Source of the DNA: RUG369 sp050949645
GTDB taxonomy: Bacteria > Planctomycetota > Planctomycetia > Pirellulales > Thermoguttaceae
Assembly (NCBI GenBank): GCA_050949645.1
Contig: JBMNGC010000001.1
Span: 1 to 64,000, forward strand
DNA length: 64,000 bases
Direction of reading: 5' to 3'
Numbering within the stretch: position 1 is the stretch's first letter; every line of letters begins with the position of its first letter. The notes beneath the pieces were generated by a model. The model saw nothing but the letters and a program-made list of their open reading frames with translations. It had not been told where the DNA came from and did no database searches. A program made the translations under genes and the position numbers. Positions 16,846 through 23,901 of the stretch are shown piece after piece.

Positions 16846-17823
16846 ATGCCTGAGAAACGTTTCTTTTCGCGACTGCGCGGCGTCTGGCGTCGGCGACCGT
16901 CCTGGTTCATGCCGCTGGCGCTCTTCCTTGCAACGTGCTGCACGACGACGTTTGTCGGCTATATCACCTACAGCGGCGGTTCGCTTGCGCGCGCGTTGTG
17001 GTTCAGCGCGCCGCTCATGACGATCCTGTCGATCCACGAGCTCGGGCATTATCTTCAGCTGAAACGATACCGCATCGACTCGACGCTCCCCTATTTTTTG
17101 CCGGTTCCGATTCCGCCCCTTGGGACGTTCGGAGCGATCATCAGGATGCGTCAGAGCCTCCCGAATCGCCGCGCGCTCTTCGACGTTGGCGTGAGCGGCC
17201 CGGTCGCGGGTCTCGTCGCGTCGCTCGTCTTCCTGGCGCTCGGACTCTCCATGTCGGAGATTGCCACGGCGCCGCCGACGGATGAAATGAGCGGCGTTAC
17301 TTTCGGCGCGCCGATCATTATGCGCGCGTTCACCGTCGCGTTCCTTGGCGACGGTTCCGACGGCGCGCGGTTTGTTCTGATGCATCCGTGCGCGGTCGCC
17401 GCGTGGGTCGGGCTTTTTCTGACCGCGCTCAATCTTATTCCCGTCGGACAGCTCGACGGCGGTCACGCGATTTACGCGCTCCTCGGCAAGCGTTCGACGA
17501 TCGTTTCCGTCGTCGTGCTCGTCGCGCTGTGCGTCCTGGCGACGCTCTACCGATATTGGGGCTGGTTCGTTTTCGTCGGACTCCTCGCGGTCCTCGGATT
17601 TCGTCGCTATGCGACTCGGGACGATACGCGTCCGCTCGGCGCTTTTCGGACCGTCTGCGGCTGGGCGCTCCTTGCGTATCTCGTCGTCGGATTTACCCCC
17701 TCGCCAATGATGATCGACGAAACGGTCGTCTCCTCTGAGCGTTCCGAGGCCCAGGAGGCCCCTGTCTTGGAGCACGACGTTGCGCCCGGACCGTTGATCT
17801 TCCATATCGGTCAGTCGTTTTGA
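16846..17823 (+). CDS. Site-2 (M50) intramembrane zinc metalloprotease
   Basis: A 325-residue polytopic membrane protein. The zinc motif HELGH (H64, E65, H68) lies in a membrane segment, and the second metal motif reads NLIPVGQLDGGH near residue 200, the NPDG-type signature of S2P proteases. PYFLPVPIPPLGTFGAIIRM matches the conserved hairpin of this subgroup. Such enzymes cut membrane-bound regulators or signal-peptide remnants. No PDZ domain is seen, so it is not RseP-like in layout. It follows purC closely, and a small membrane gene follows 60 bases later. Confidence 0.9.
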   Translation: MPEKRFFSRLRGVWRRRPSWFMPLALFLATCCTTTFVGYITYSGGSLARALWFSAPLMTILSIHELGHYLQLKRYRIDSTLPYFLPVPIPPLGTFGAIIRMRQSLPNRRALFDVGVSGPVAGLVASLVFLALGLSMSEIATAPPTDEMSGVTFGAPIIMRAFTVAFLGDGSDGARFVLMHPCAVAAWVGLFLTALNLIPVGQLDGGHAIYALLGKRSTIVSVVVLVALCVLATLYRYWGWFVFVGLLAVLGFRRYATRDDTRPLGAFRTVCGWALLAYLVVGFTPSPMMIDETVVSSERSEAQEAPVLEHDVAPGPLIFHIGQSF

Positions 17824-17883
17824 CGATTCGGTTGAGCGACGCGTCTCCGTTTGTCATTCGATTTATTCAGAAAGAGGCGTGTT

Positions 17884-18201
17884 ATGTCGAACTTTCCTAT
17901 CTTTGCCGACGTCTCGCTGGGTTCGTTTTTGGCGACGGTCGGACTTGCGTTTATCGCGTTCCTGATTTTCGGCGCGATTCTGGCGATACCCGCGCTTCGC
18001 GGTCGTAAGATTAAGCGCACATGCGCTTGCGCCGGCTCGCGTCGCGTTCTCAGAATTCTCGAGGAGCGAGAGCGCGCGGCTCGCGACGCGCGCCGCTATA
18101 ACCCCGAGACGGTCGACACGACGAATCTTCCGATCGCGCCGCCCGAGCTTACGGAGTGGACGCGTTCCTCTTCGCAAGGCGACGTCGAGCGGGGGAAGTG
18201 A
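17884..18201 (+). CDS. Small membrane protein with cysteine motif, possibly NqrM-like
   Basis: About 105 residues from the ATG at 17884. One membrane helix (about 10-33) is followed by GRKIKRTCACAGSRR and a charged soluble tail. Helix, basic RGRKIK and nearby cysteines faintly recall NqrM (DUF539), the small Na+-NQR maturation factor, but the SCGGL core is not conserved and no nqr genes are in the window. I treat it as hypothetical. It may share a transcript with the M50 protease. Confidence 0.55.
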   Translation: MSNFPIFADVSLGSFLATVGLAFIAFLIFGAILAIPALRGRKIKRTCACAGSRRVLRILEERERAARDARRYNPETVDTTNLPIAPPELTEWTRSSSQGDVERGK

Positions 18202-18236
18202 AGTCGCGACGACGTTTGCGATTTTTGGTTTCTCGC

Positions 18237-18265
18237 TTGTTTCACATATCGCGACGTCGTATAAT
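18237..18265 (+). promoter_or_regulatory. Promoter before the membrane-anchored propeller gene
   Basis: TTGTTT (18237-18242), a 17-base spacer and TATAAT (18260-18265), about 55 bases before the ATG at 18321. Confidence 0.55.
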
Positions 18266-18320
18266 TCTCGACAGAAGAATTTGGGTCTCCTCCCCTGAAA
18301 CAGAGCGAGTTGGAGTAACG

Positions 18321-19619
18321 ATGGCTAAGGCTAAGGATAAGGACAAGGACAAGGATAAGAAGGATACTGATCAAGTTATCTCTTTTGGTCGCAAGCACTA
18401 TTGGACGGATACGCAGGGGCATGCGCATCGCATTGTTTTCGACGATAAGAGATTCGAGAGTCCTCGCGCCAATTGGACCGCGCTTCTGACCGTTACCGCG
18501 ATGGCGCTTATCATTGGGAGCGCGTTGATTCTTTCGCTTCGTCCAGACAACGAGGTCGTCCTTCCGACGCGAACCCAAAATCTGACGCCTGCGTTTGTCT
18601 TTGAACGCACGCTTTCCTCCGACGAGCTCGCGCATGCGAGCGCGATCGCCGCCGGCTGGAACGACGAATTCTTCGTTGCGAACGCGTCGGGGGTCTCGCT
18701 CTTCGACGCTTCTGGCAAGAAACTTGAAAGTTGGAGTTTCGACGAACCGACGCCGGCGACGGCGCTCGCTTTTGTTTCTAACGAAAACAACTCCTCCAAC
18801 GGTCTGCTCCTCGCCGGGTTCGGGGACGTTGTCAAGTCGTTGCAGTTTTCGCTCGATCAGTTTGTTCCCGCCGCGGCGTCCAACGATGAGACGCTACCCG
18901 GCGACGCGGACGCAGAAACGGAAACGAACAACGCTGTCGTTCGTACGTGCGTTCGCGGCGCGCTCGGGGCGCCGAAGACGCTCCTTGTGAGGAGCGGCGC
19001 GGATATTCGGGGCCTTGAATGTTCCGGCGAGCGCCTTTTCGTCGCTGATTACGCGGCGGGCTGCGTCTGGCGCTACTCCCTTAAGAAGCTTTACGCGCGC
19101 GATCCCGACTTGGGCGAGCCGACTCCCGACTGCGATCTTGGCGAGCCCGACGAACTACGCGGCTACCCCGGCCTCAAGCCCGCGTTCCGGCGCAACTTCA
19201 GCGTCTCGTATCTTAATGAGAAAAACATCCTCTACGTTGCGAGCTCCGGCCTTTTTAGAGTCGACGCGTTTGATCCTGAGACGGGCGCCTGGTCTCCCGA
19301 ATCGTCGTGGAGCAAGGCGCCCGGCGCGCTCAACGCGTTCCGCGGCGTTTCTAATCCTATCGCGATCGAGGCGAAGGGCGATTTGTTTCTTACGGCGGAA
19401 TCAGGCGTCTTCCGTAACGAGTCGACGCAAGAGCGCACGTCACCGCTTCGCCTCTACGATTCGATGGGTTCGATGCTCGTCGAGTTTGGCCCCGGCGCCG
19501 CGCAGCGCTCTGACGATTATACCGTCGTCGACGTCGCGGCTTCAAGCGAAATGAGATTTATCTACGTCCTCAACTCCGACGGTTCAGTCGACGTTTGGAA
19601 CCGCCAGTATAGTCGGTAA
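18321..19619 (+). CDS. Membrane-anchored protein with NHL/propeller-like repeats
   Basis: 432 residues starting at the ATG after TTGGAG. It begins with a run of alternating Lys-Asp (residues 3-15), then a cytoplasmic segment, one membrane helix (about 51-73) and a large extracytoplasmic region. Repeated strand-turn units (for example GNDEFFVANASGVSLFD-like blades, GERLFVADYAAGCVWRYS, KNILYVASSGLFRVDAFD, EMRFIYVLNSDGSVDVW) suggest a beta-propeller of NHL/YncE type. No catalytic motif is visible, and the likely role is binding or scaffolding at the membrane. It is transcribed towards xer on the opposite strand. Confidence 0.75.
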   Translation: MAKAKDKDKDKDKKDTDQVISFGRKHYWTDTQGHAHRIVFDDKRFESPRANWTALLTVTAMALIIGSALILSLRPDNEVVLPTRTQNLTPAFVFERTLSSDELAHASAIAAGWNDEFFVANASGVSLFDASGKKLESWSFDEPTPATALAFVSNENNSSNGLLLAGFGDVVKSLQFSLDQFVPAAASNDETLPGDADAETETNNAVVRTCVRGALGAPKTLLVRSGADIRGLECSGERLFVADYAAGCVWRYSLKKLYARDPDLGEPTPDCDLGEPDELRGYPGLKPAFRRNFSVSYLNEKNILYVASSGLFRVDAFDPETGAWSPESSWSKAPGALNAFRGVSNPIAIEAKGDLFLTAESGVFRNESTQERTSPLRLYDSMGSMLVEFGPGAAQRSDDYTVVDVAASSEMRFIYVLNSDGSVDVWNRQYSR

Positions 19620-19645
19620 TCGCAGTCGTCGTCGACGCGTTCGCG

Positions 19646-20752
19646 TTAGTGCGCGCGCGGGTGGGCGCGTTCATAGACTTCTCGGAGCGCCGTCGTGGAA
19701 ACGCGCGTGTAGATCTGCGTCGTGACGATGTTCTTGTGTCCGAGGAGCTCCTGTATCGACCGTATATCGGCGCCCGAATCGAGCAGATGCGTCGCAAAAC
19801 AATGACGCAACGTGTGCGGGGAAACGCGCGAGTCGAGCCCCGCGGTCCGCAGATATCCGTCAAGTTTGCGCGCGACGCTCCGCGACGTGAGCGGTCCGCC
19901 GTTCTTATTGAGAAAAATCGGCTCCACGAGGAACGATTCCCAGCGTTTCTGCGCGGCGTTGTCGGCGATTTCTGTCCCTTCGATCGGCTCGAAATCCGAG
20001 ACGAGTTTCCCTTCTGGAAAGAACATGATCAGGAACCGCTGGAGCTCGCGCTTGGGCGGCGGAGCGGACTCCACTTTGCGCGTTCGCCTGGCGCGTCCTT
20101 TATCCGCTTCCTCAAGATATTGACGCGCCGTCTCGAAATAGCGAAGGAGCGCCTCTCTTGCGAAGGCGCCCATGAACGCGAGACGTTCTTTTCGACCTTT
20201 TCCAGCGATTTTGATTAAGTTTTCGTCGGGCAGAAGATCGGCGAATCGCAAAGCGACGCATTCGCTCACGCGCAAGCCCGCGGAGTAGATTATTTCGAGA
20301 ATCGCCCTGTCGCGGACTCCAAGAGGATCGTCGAGATCGGGCGCGTCGAGGAGCGCCTTGACCTCGTTCTGCGAGAGCACGTAGGGTAACGCTCTGCGGA
20401 TACGTGGATTGACGAGCGCGCGCGTCGGATTGTGGGTCGCCCAGCCTTCGCGTTCTCCGAATTTGTAGAACCCTCGGAGCGCGGCGAGTCTCCTAGCGAT
20501 CGTCGTTTTGGCATATTCGACCTCGCGCATCGCGACGACGTATCCACGGAGCTCAAGCGCGTCGATTTTGTCGGGCCTTGGACAGACGCCGCCATGAAGC
20601 GTCTTTTCATATTCAAGCCACGCCTCCAGATCCTCGCCGTAGCTCTTGATCGTGTTGTCGGAGAAATTTCTTTCGACGCGGAGATAGTTCAGATACCGAA
20701 TAATCGGAACGCGAAGAGCGCTTTCGTTTGGGTCGACCGGCGGTTGTTTCAT
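19646..20752 (-). CDS. Tyrosine recombinase of the XerC/XerD type with an internal insertion
   Basis: 368 residues. The N-terminal SAM-like DNA-binding domain (about 15-105) has the Xer pattern YLRVERNFSDNTIKSYGEDL. The catalytic residues are all present: R161 in AGLRVSE, K185 in GKGRKER, H313 and R316 in HTLRHCFATH, H339 in LGHKN and nucleophile Y348. Relative to a usual Xer of about 300 residues there is an insertion of about 67 residues (roughly 211-277) between the two catalytic halves. It probably resolves chromosome dimers, but which Xer it is cannot be told. The start is the ATG at 20752; the alternative TTG adds two residues. Confidence 0.9.
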   Translation of the reverse strand: MKQPPVDPNESALRVPIIRYLNYLRVERNFSDNTIKSYGEDLEAWLEYEKTLHGGVCPRPDKIDALELRGYVVAMREVEYAKTTIARRLAALRGFYKFGEREGWATHNPTRALVNPRIRRALPYVLSQNEVKALLDAPDLDDPLGVRDRAILEIIYSAGLRVSECVALRFADLLPDENLIKIAGKGRKERLAFMGAFAREALLRYFETARQYLEEADKGRARRTRKVESAPPPKRELQRFLIMFFPEGKLVSDFEPIEGTEIADNAAQKRWESFLVEPIFLNKNGGPLTSRSVARKLDGYLRTAGLDSRVSPHTLRHCFATHLLDSGADIRSIQELLGHKNIVTTQIYTRVSTTALREVYERAHPRAH

Positions 20753-20790
20753 GATCAAGATTTTCGAAAGACTGACGTTGAGCGCCGAAT

Positions 20791-20827
20791 AAAAAACCCC
20801 CGAAATGAAGGAGTTCGTTTTCGGGGG
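20791..20827 (-). terminator. Terminator downstream of the small conserved gene
   Basis: CCCCCGAAA (20797-20805) pairs with TTTCGGGGG (20819-20827). Read on the minus strand the stem is followed by a T-rich run (complement of 20791-20796), so it ends transcription of the minus-strand gene at 20864-21169, just before xer. Confidence 0.75.
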
Positions 20828-20863
20828 ATAATGGCAAACTGCCGCGGCAAGATCGCCGCGCGT

Positions 20864-21169
20864 TCAGATTTCGTCAGAGTCGCTAAAAGGGTAAGGGGAG
20901 TTTTTAAAGAGGGTTGGATCAAACGTCTTCTTCCGTTGCGCGGTTCGTTTTCGCATCCTCTTGCGTTCGGTGAGAAGTTCGGCGTCTCGTTTTTCGCGGA
21001 GCATCTTTCGCGTCAGGACAGCGGCGTCGTACCAAGTGAGGCTCATCTCAGGGTCGGAGGCATAGCGTCCAAATGTCTCAAGGATTTCCTCGCGGTTCTC
21101 AGCCGTATAGAGGAAAACATACCGTTCTTCACCTTTGACGAGAGCTAAAACATTAACTTCCTGGTTCAT
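20864..21169 (-). CDS. Conserved hypothetical protein of planctomycete type
   Basis: 101 residues from the ATG at 21169, which is preceded by GAGGT; an upstream start would add ten unlikely residues. The N-terminal part, VLALVKGEERYVFLYTAENREEILETFGRYASDPEMSLTWYDAA, is a compact alpha/beta sequence that I associate with a short protein common in planctomycetes. The C-terminus is a basic Lys/Arg-rich tail (about 60-85). There is no signal or membrane helix. Function is unknown. It has its own terminator. Confidence 0.7.
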   Translation of the reverse strand: MNQEVNVLALVKGEERYVFLYTAENREEILETFGRYASDPEMSLTWYDAAVLTRKMLREKRDAELLTERKRMRKRTAQRKKTFDPTLFKNSPYPFSDSDEI

Positions 21170-21639
21170 TTGCGACCTCGAAAGCGTCGTCCTTATCAAC
21201 GATGAGAAGTACGACGCGTATAGTGTTCAACAGGGGGCTGGAATGGAGACGCACGCTCAGGGGGAAGGGGAAACGACAGTCGACGTTCGCCGAACTGCCG
21301 CTAAATTCTGAATGGCCGGCAAAATCATAAAATCTTACCCTGCCACGCGTCTGTTAGATCTATCGGATTCTCCCGGGAAAACTTGACGGAAAAATTTCAC
21401 GGAAGAAAAATTTCCTTGAAATTCCGCAATTTCTCGGGCGAAACCGTGTTCTAGCCGTCCCAAATTAGTTTCAGCGCCCTTTTATTGACCGCTTCTCAGG
21501 CGTGCGGCGTCTTTAGAAATTTGACGCGCGCCGGTGCCACTCGGCTGACGGAGCGTTGAAATCTGCGCGCCAGGCTGTATAATCTGACGGCGCCTTTTCC
21601 GTTCTTTGTTGCGGAAGTCTCGGCGCCAAGGGAGGTAAA
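21170..21639 (+). promoter_or_regulatory. Intergenic region with promoter for the YmdB-like gene
   Basis: 470 bases between divergent genes. TTGAAA (21556-21561), a 16-base spacer and TATAAT (21578-21583) form a clear promoter about 55 bases before the next ATG. A purine-rich stretch with AAAAATTTC repeated twice lies around 21391-21413. Nothing else is recognised. Confidence 0.55.
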
Positions 21640-22473
21640 ATGAGCAATTTGACGAAGGGCGACGCGGTTCGCGTCCTCATGATCGGCGACGTTGTCGGTT
21701 GGACGGGTCGAGAGGTTCTCATTCGTCATCTTGGTCGTATCCGCGAGGAATATTCGATCGACTTCGTGATCGCGAATGAAGAAAACGCGACGAACGGACT
21801 TGGCGTATCGGCGGAGCACTACGTCGCGCTGAGCGACGCCGGAGTCGACGCGACGACGCTCGGGGACCACGCGTTTGCCCATAAGTCGATTTTTGCGAAG
21901 CTCGACGATCCCGAATCGCATATCATACGACCCGCGAACTTTCCGGACGACGCGCCAGGGCGTGGTTGGATGATCCACGAGATCCCGGGCAACGCGGATC
22001 GACCGGCGGTTCCGATCGCGGTCATGTCCCTTCTCGGGCGCGTTTTCATAACCCAGCCGATCGACAACCCGATGACGACGATTGATAAGCTCCTCGAGCG
22101 CGTTCGGGGGGTGAAGATCAGGTTTCTCGATTTCCACGCCGAGGCGACGAGCGAAGTTCAAATGATGGGGCGGTATCTCGACGGACGCGTCACCGCAGTC
22201 CTTGGGACGCACACGCACGTTGCGACGGCGGACGAAACGATCTTCCCCGGCGGCACGGCGTTTCAATGCGACGTCGGGATGACGGGCGCTTTCGAAAGCA
22301 TCATCGGCAGCAGTATCGCTAAGACGCTCGCGTCAGTTCGGACCTTCCGCAGCCGGCGAGAACTGGGCCGAAAAGATCCGGGAATTAATGGCGCCATCGT
22401 TGACGTTGATCCTCTTTCCGGGAAGGCGCTCGCGATTCAACGCCTGTTCTTCAAAGAAAACGTCGCGCCGTAG
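21640..22473 (+). CDS. YmdB-family metallophosphoesterase
   Basis: 277 residues, the family length. Members are cytoplasmic dinuclear-metal phosphodiesterases active on 2',3'-cAMP and linked to RNA turnover or biofilm control in Bacillus. Motifs: VLMIGDVVGWTGRE at the N-terminus, ANEENATNGLGV (first metal and substrate loop), LLGRVF, FLDFHAEATSEV, and the terminal metal motif LGTHTHVATAD with MTGAFESIIG. The usual GNH metal ligand motif reads GDH (D76), an Asn-to-Asp change in a key position. A strong ribosome site (GGGAGGT) precedes the ATG. Confidence 0.9.
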   Translation: MSNLTKGDAVRVLMIGDVVGWTGREVLIRHLGRIREEYSIDFVIANEENATNGLGVSAEHYVALSDAGVDATTLGDHAFAHKSIFAKLDDPESHIIRPANFPDDAPGRGWMIHEIPGNADRPAVPIAVMSLLGRVFITQPIDNPMTTIDKLLERVRGVKIRFLDFHAEATSEVQMMGRYLDGRVTAVLGTHTHVATADETIFPGGTAFQCDVGMTGAFESIIGSSIAKTLASVRTFRSRRELGRKDPGINGAIVDVDPLSGKALAIQRLFFKENVAP

Positions 22474-22548
22474 GCGTCTGTCGCTAAAAAAGAAAGGTCG
22501 TGCGCCTTCATCGAACCTGCTAGCGTGAGGCGCAGAGAGACTCTAGCG

Positions 22549-23076
22549 TTATGTTTTAGTTTTTTTCGATCTCCGCTCGCGAAAGAAAGTTCTGAGCGTC
22601 TCGGCGCATTCCTCTTCCAGAACGCCTCCGTCGACCTTGCAGCGCCAGTTTAAACGCGGATCTTCGAGTAGCGTGTAGATAGACCGAACGGCGCCGCCCT
22701 TGGGGTCGTAAGCGCCGAAGACGAGTCGTTCGACTCGCGCTTGCAAGATCGCGCCGGCGCACATAAGACATGGCTCGAGCGTTACGAAAAGTTCGGAGTC
22801 CTCGATTCTCCATGACGGAAAGAAGGGGGTTGCGGCTCGAATGACGAGGATTTCCGCATGGGCCGTCGGGTCGCAGAGACTTTCGCGGCGATTATGGTCG
22901 AGCGCGATCGCGCGATCCTTACAGACAAGCGCGGCGCCGACGGGAATCTCGCCTTCTTCGGCGGCGATCCTAGCCTCGCGGAGCGCGAGGTTCATAAAGA
23001 ACGCGTCGCGATCGCCGTCTTGGGGGCGCCATTGTAAGAACGGCGCGTCGGGAGGGAAGGTGAAGGCGTCGTCCAT
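22549..23076 (-). CDS. tadA: tRNA-specific adenosine deaminase
   Basis: A 175-residue zinc deaminase that converts the wobble adenosine of tRNA-Arg(ACG) to inosine. Zinc and catalytic residues are H73-A74-E75 in PTAHAEI and P102-C103-L-M-C106 in EPCLMCAGAI, followed by RLVFGAYDPKGGAVRS, which identifies TadA within the cytidine-deaminase superfamily. The N-terminus has about 20 extra residues compared with E. coli TadA. It lies 6 bases after a small lipoprotein gene on the same strand and probably shares its transcript. Confidence 0.95.
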   Translation of the reverse strand: MDDAFTFPPDAPFLQWRPQDGDRDAFFMNLALREARIAAEEGEIPVGAALVCKDRAIALDHNRRESLCDPTAHAEILVIRAATPFFPSWRIEDSELFVTLEPCLMCAGAILQARVERLVFGAYDPKGGAVRSIYTLLEDPRLNWRCKVDGGVLEEECAETLRTFFRERRSKKTKT

Positions 23077-23082
23077 ACCGAG

Positions 23083-23418
23083 TCAGTAATTTTCATAGTA
23101 ATCGTCGGCGAGTGAAAATTCGCCGGTCGTCATGGGCATGGGCATGGGTTCGACGTACGGCGCGGTCGTCGTCGTTCCGTCTTCATTGTAATACTCGATG
23201 CTTCCCTCTCCGCAGTCTTCGCACCCGCCGTAGGGGGTCGAAAGGCGGTTCATGCCTCCGAGGACCGAGCCGCAACGATAGAGCTCGCCCATGCACTGAT
23301 CCCCGCGTTCGGGAATAAAGGTCGGCTGACAAAGGTCGTAAGGGGCCATACATGAACGACACCCGACGAAACCGATGGCAAACGCCATCACGATACTCAT
23401 GACAATCATCCGCGTCAT
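23083..23418 (-). CDS. Small cysteine-rich lipoprotein
   Basis: 111 residues with a type II signal peptide: a hydrophobic stretch, then the lipobox GFVGC with the lipidated Cys at 20. The mature part has several cysteines (CRSC, DLC, QC, RC, CEDC) in a short, Pro/Met/Tyr-rich sequence that suggests a disulfide-bonded surface peptide. Many planctomycetes have such small Cys-rich lipoproteins of unknown role. It precedes tadA by 6 bases. Confidence 0.75.
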   Translation of the reverse strand: MTRMIVMSIVMAFAIGFVGCRSCMAPYDLCQPTFIPERGDQCMGELYRCGSVLGGMNRLSTPYGGCEDCGEGSIEYYNEDGTTTTAPYVEPMPMPMTTGEFSLADDYYENY

Positions 23419-23901
23419 AGCGACGCCTCCATAACTGTTCCGCAGGTTAAAGGGGGAAAATGCAGTTTCAGTTGAACCGCATTAATATACTTTTCGGCCG
23501 CAGTGGCGGAATATTTAGAAAAATCGTTATAAAAGGCATAAATTTCCAAAGTTTTTCTAAATTCACCTGATTTGGGACGTCCTGGTCGTTTTTGCGGGTC
23601 GCAGAAAAGAGCGTCTTCTTTCAGGTTTGGGGCGCTAGAATCGCGCAAACGTTCTAAGACGTTGCAAATTTTAAAAGAACCAAAAAATATTGTGTCAGGT
23701 TCGAAAAGAAACTTGACCAACTAGCCGTTCTAATGTTAGAATAGTGTATTGGGCGAAGGCGCCGAAAATGGCGGCGTTGCGTTTTGGCAACGTCGCCTCG
23801 ACGTTTAGGCGTCGTAGGGTAAGGACAAGCTCCGACTTTTTCTTAGATTTTCAGGAAGAGTGTCGGCGCGCCGTTTTCAATGGCTACGGGACGAATCAGT
23901 T
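23419..23901 (+). promoter_or_regulatory. Intergenic region with promoter for the PilM-like cluster
   Basis: 480 bases. TTGACC (23713-23718), an 18-base spacer and TAGAAT (23737-23742) make a good promoter about 160 bases upstream of the PilM-like ATG, leaving a long leader. The leader contains GC-rich self-complementary sequence (GGCGTTGCGTTTTGGCAACG around 23771-23790). A minus-strand open stretch here has no coding features. Confidence 0.5.

Noticed and set aside
17884..18201. NqrM (Na+-NQR maturation factor)
   Set aside because: Only the general pattern of one helix and nearby cysteines fits; the SCGGL core is missing and no nqr genes are near.
23415..23720. 101-codon minus-strand frame upstream of the PilM-like cluster
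   Set aside because: Lies in a promoter-bearing intergenic region and has no domain, ribosome site or coding-like composition.
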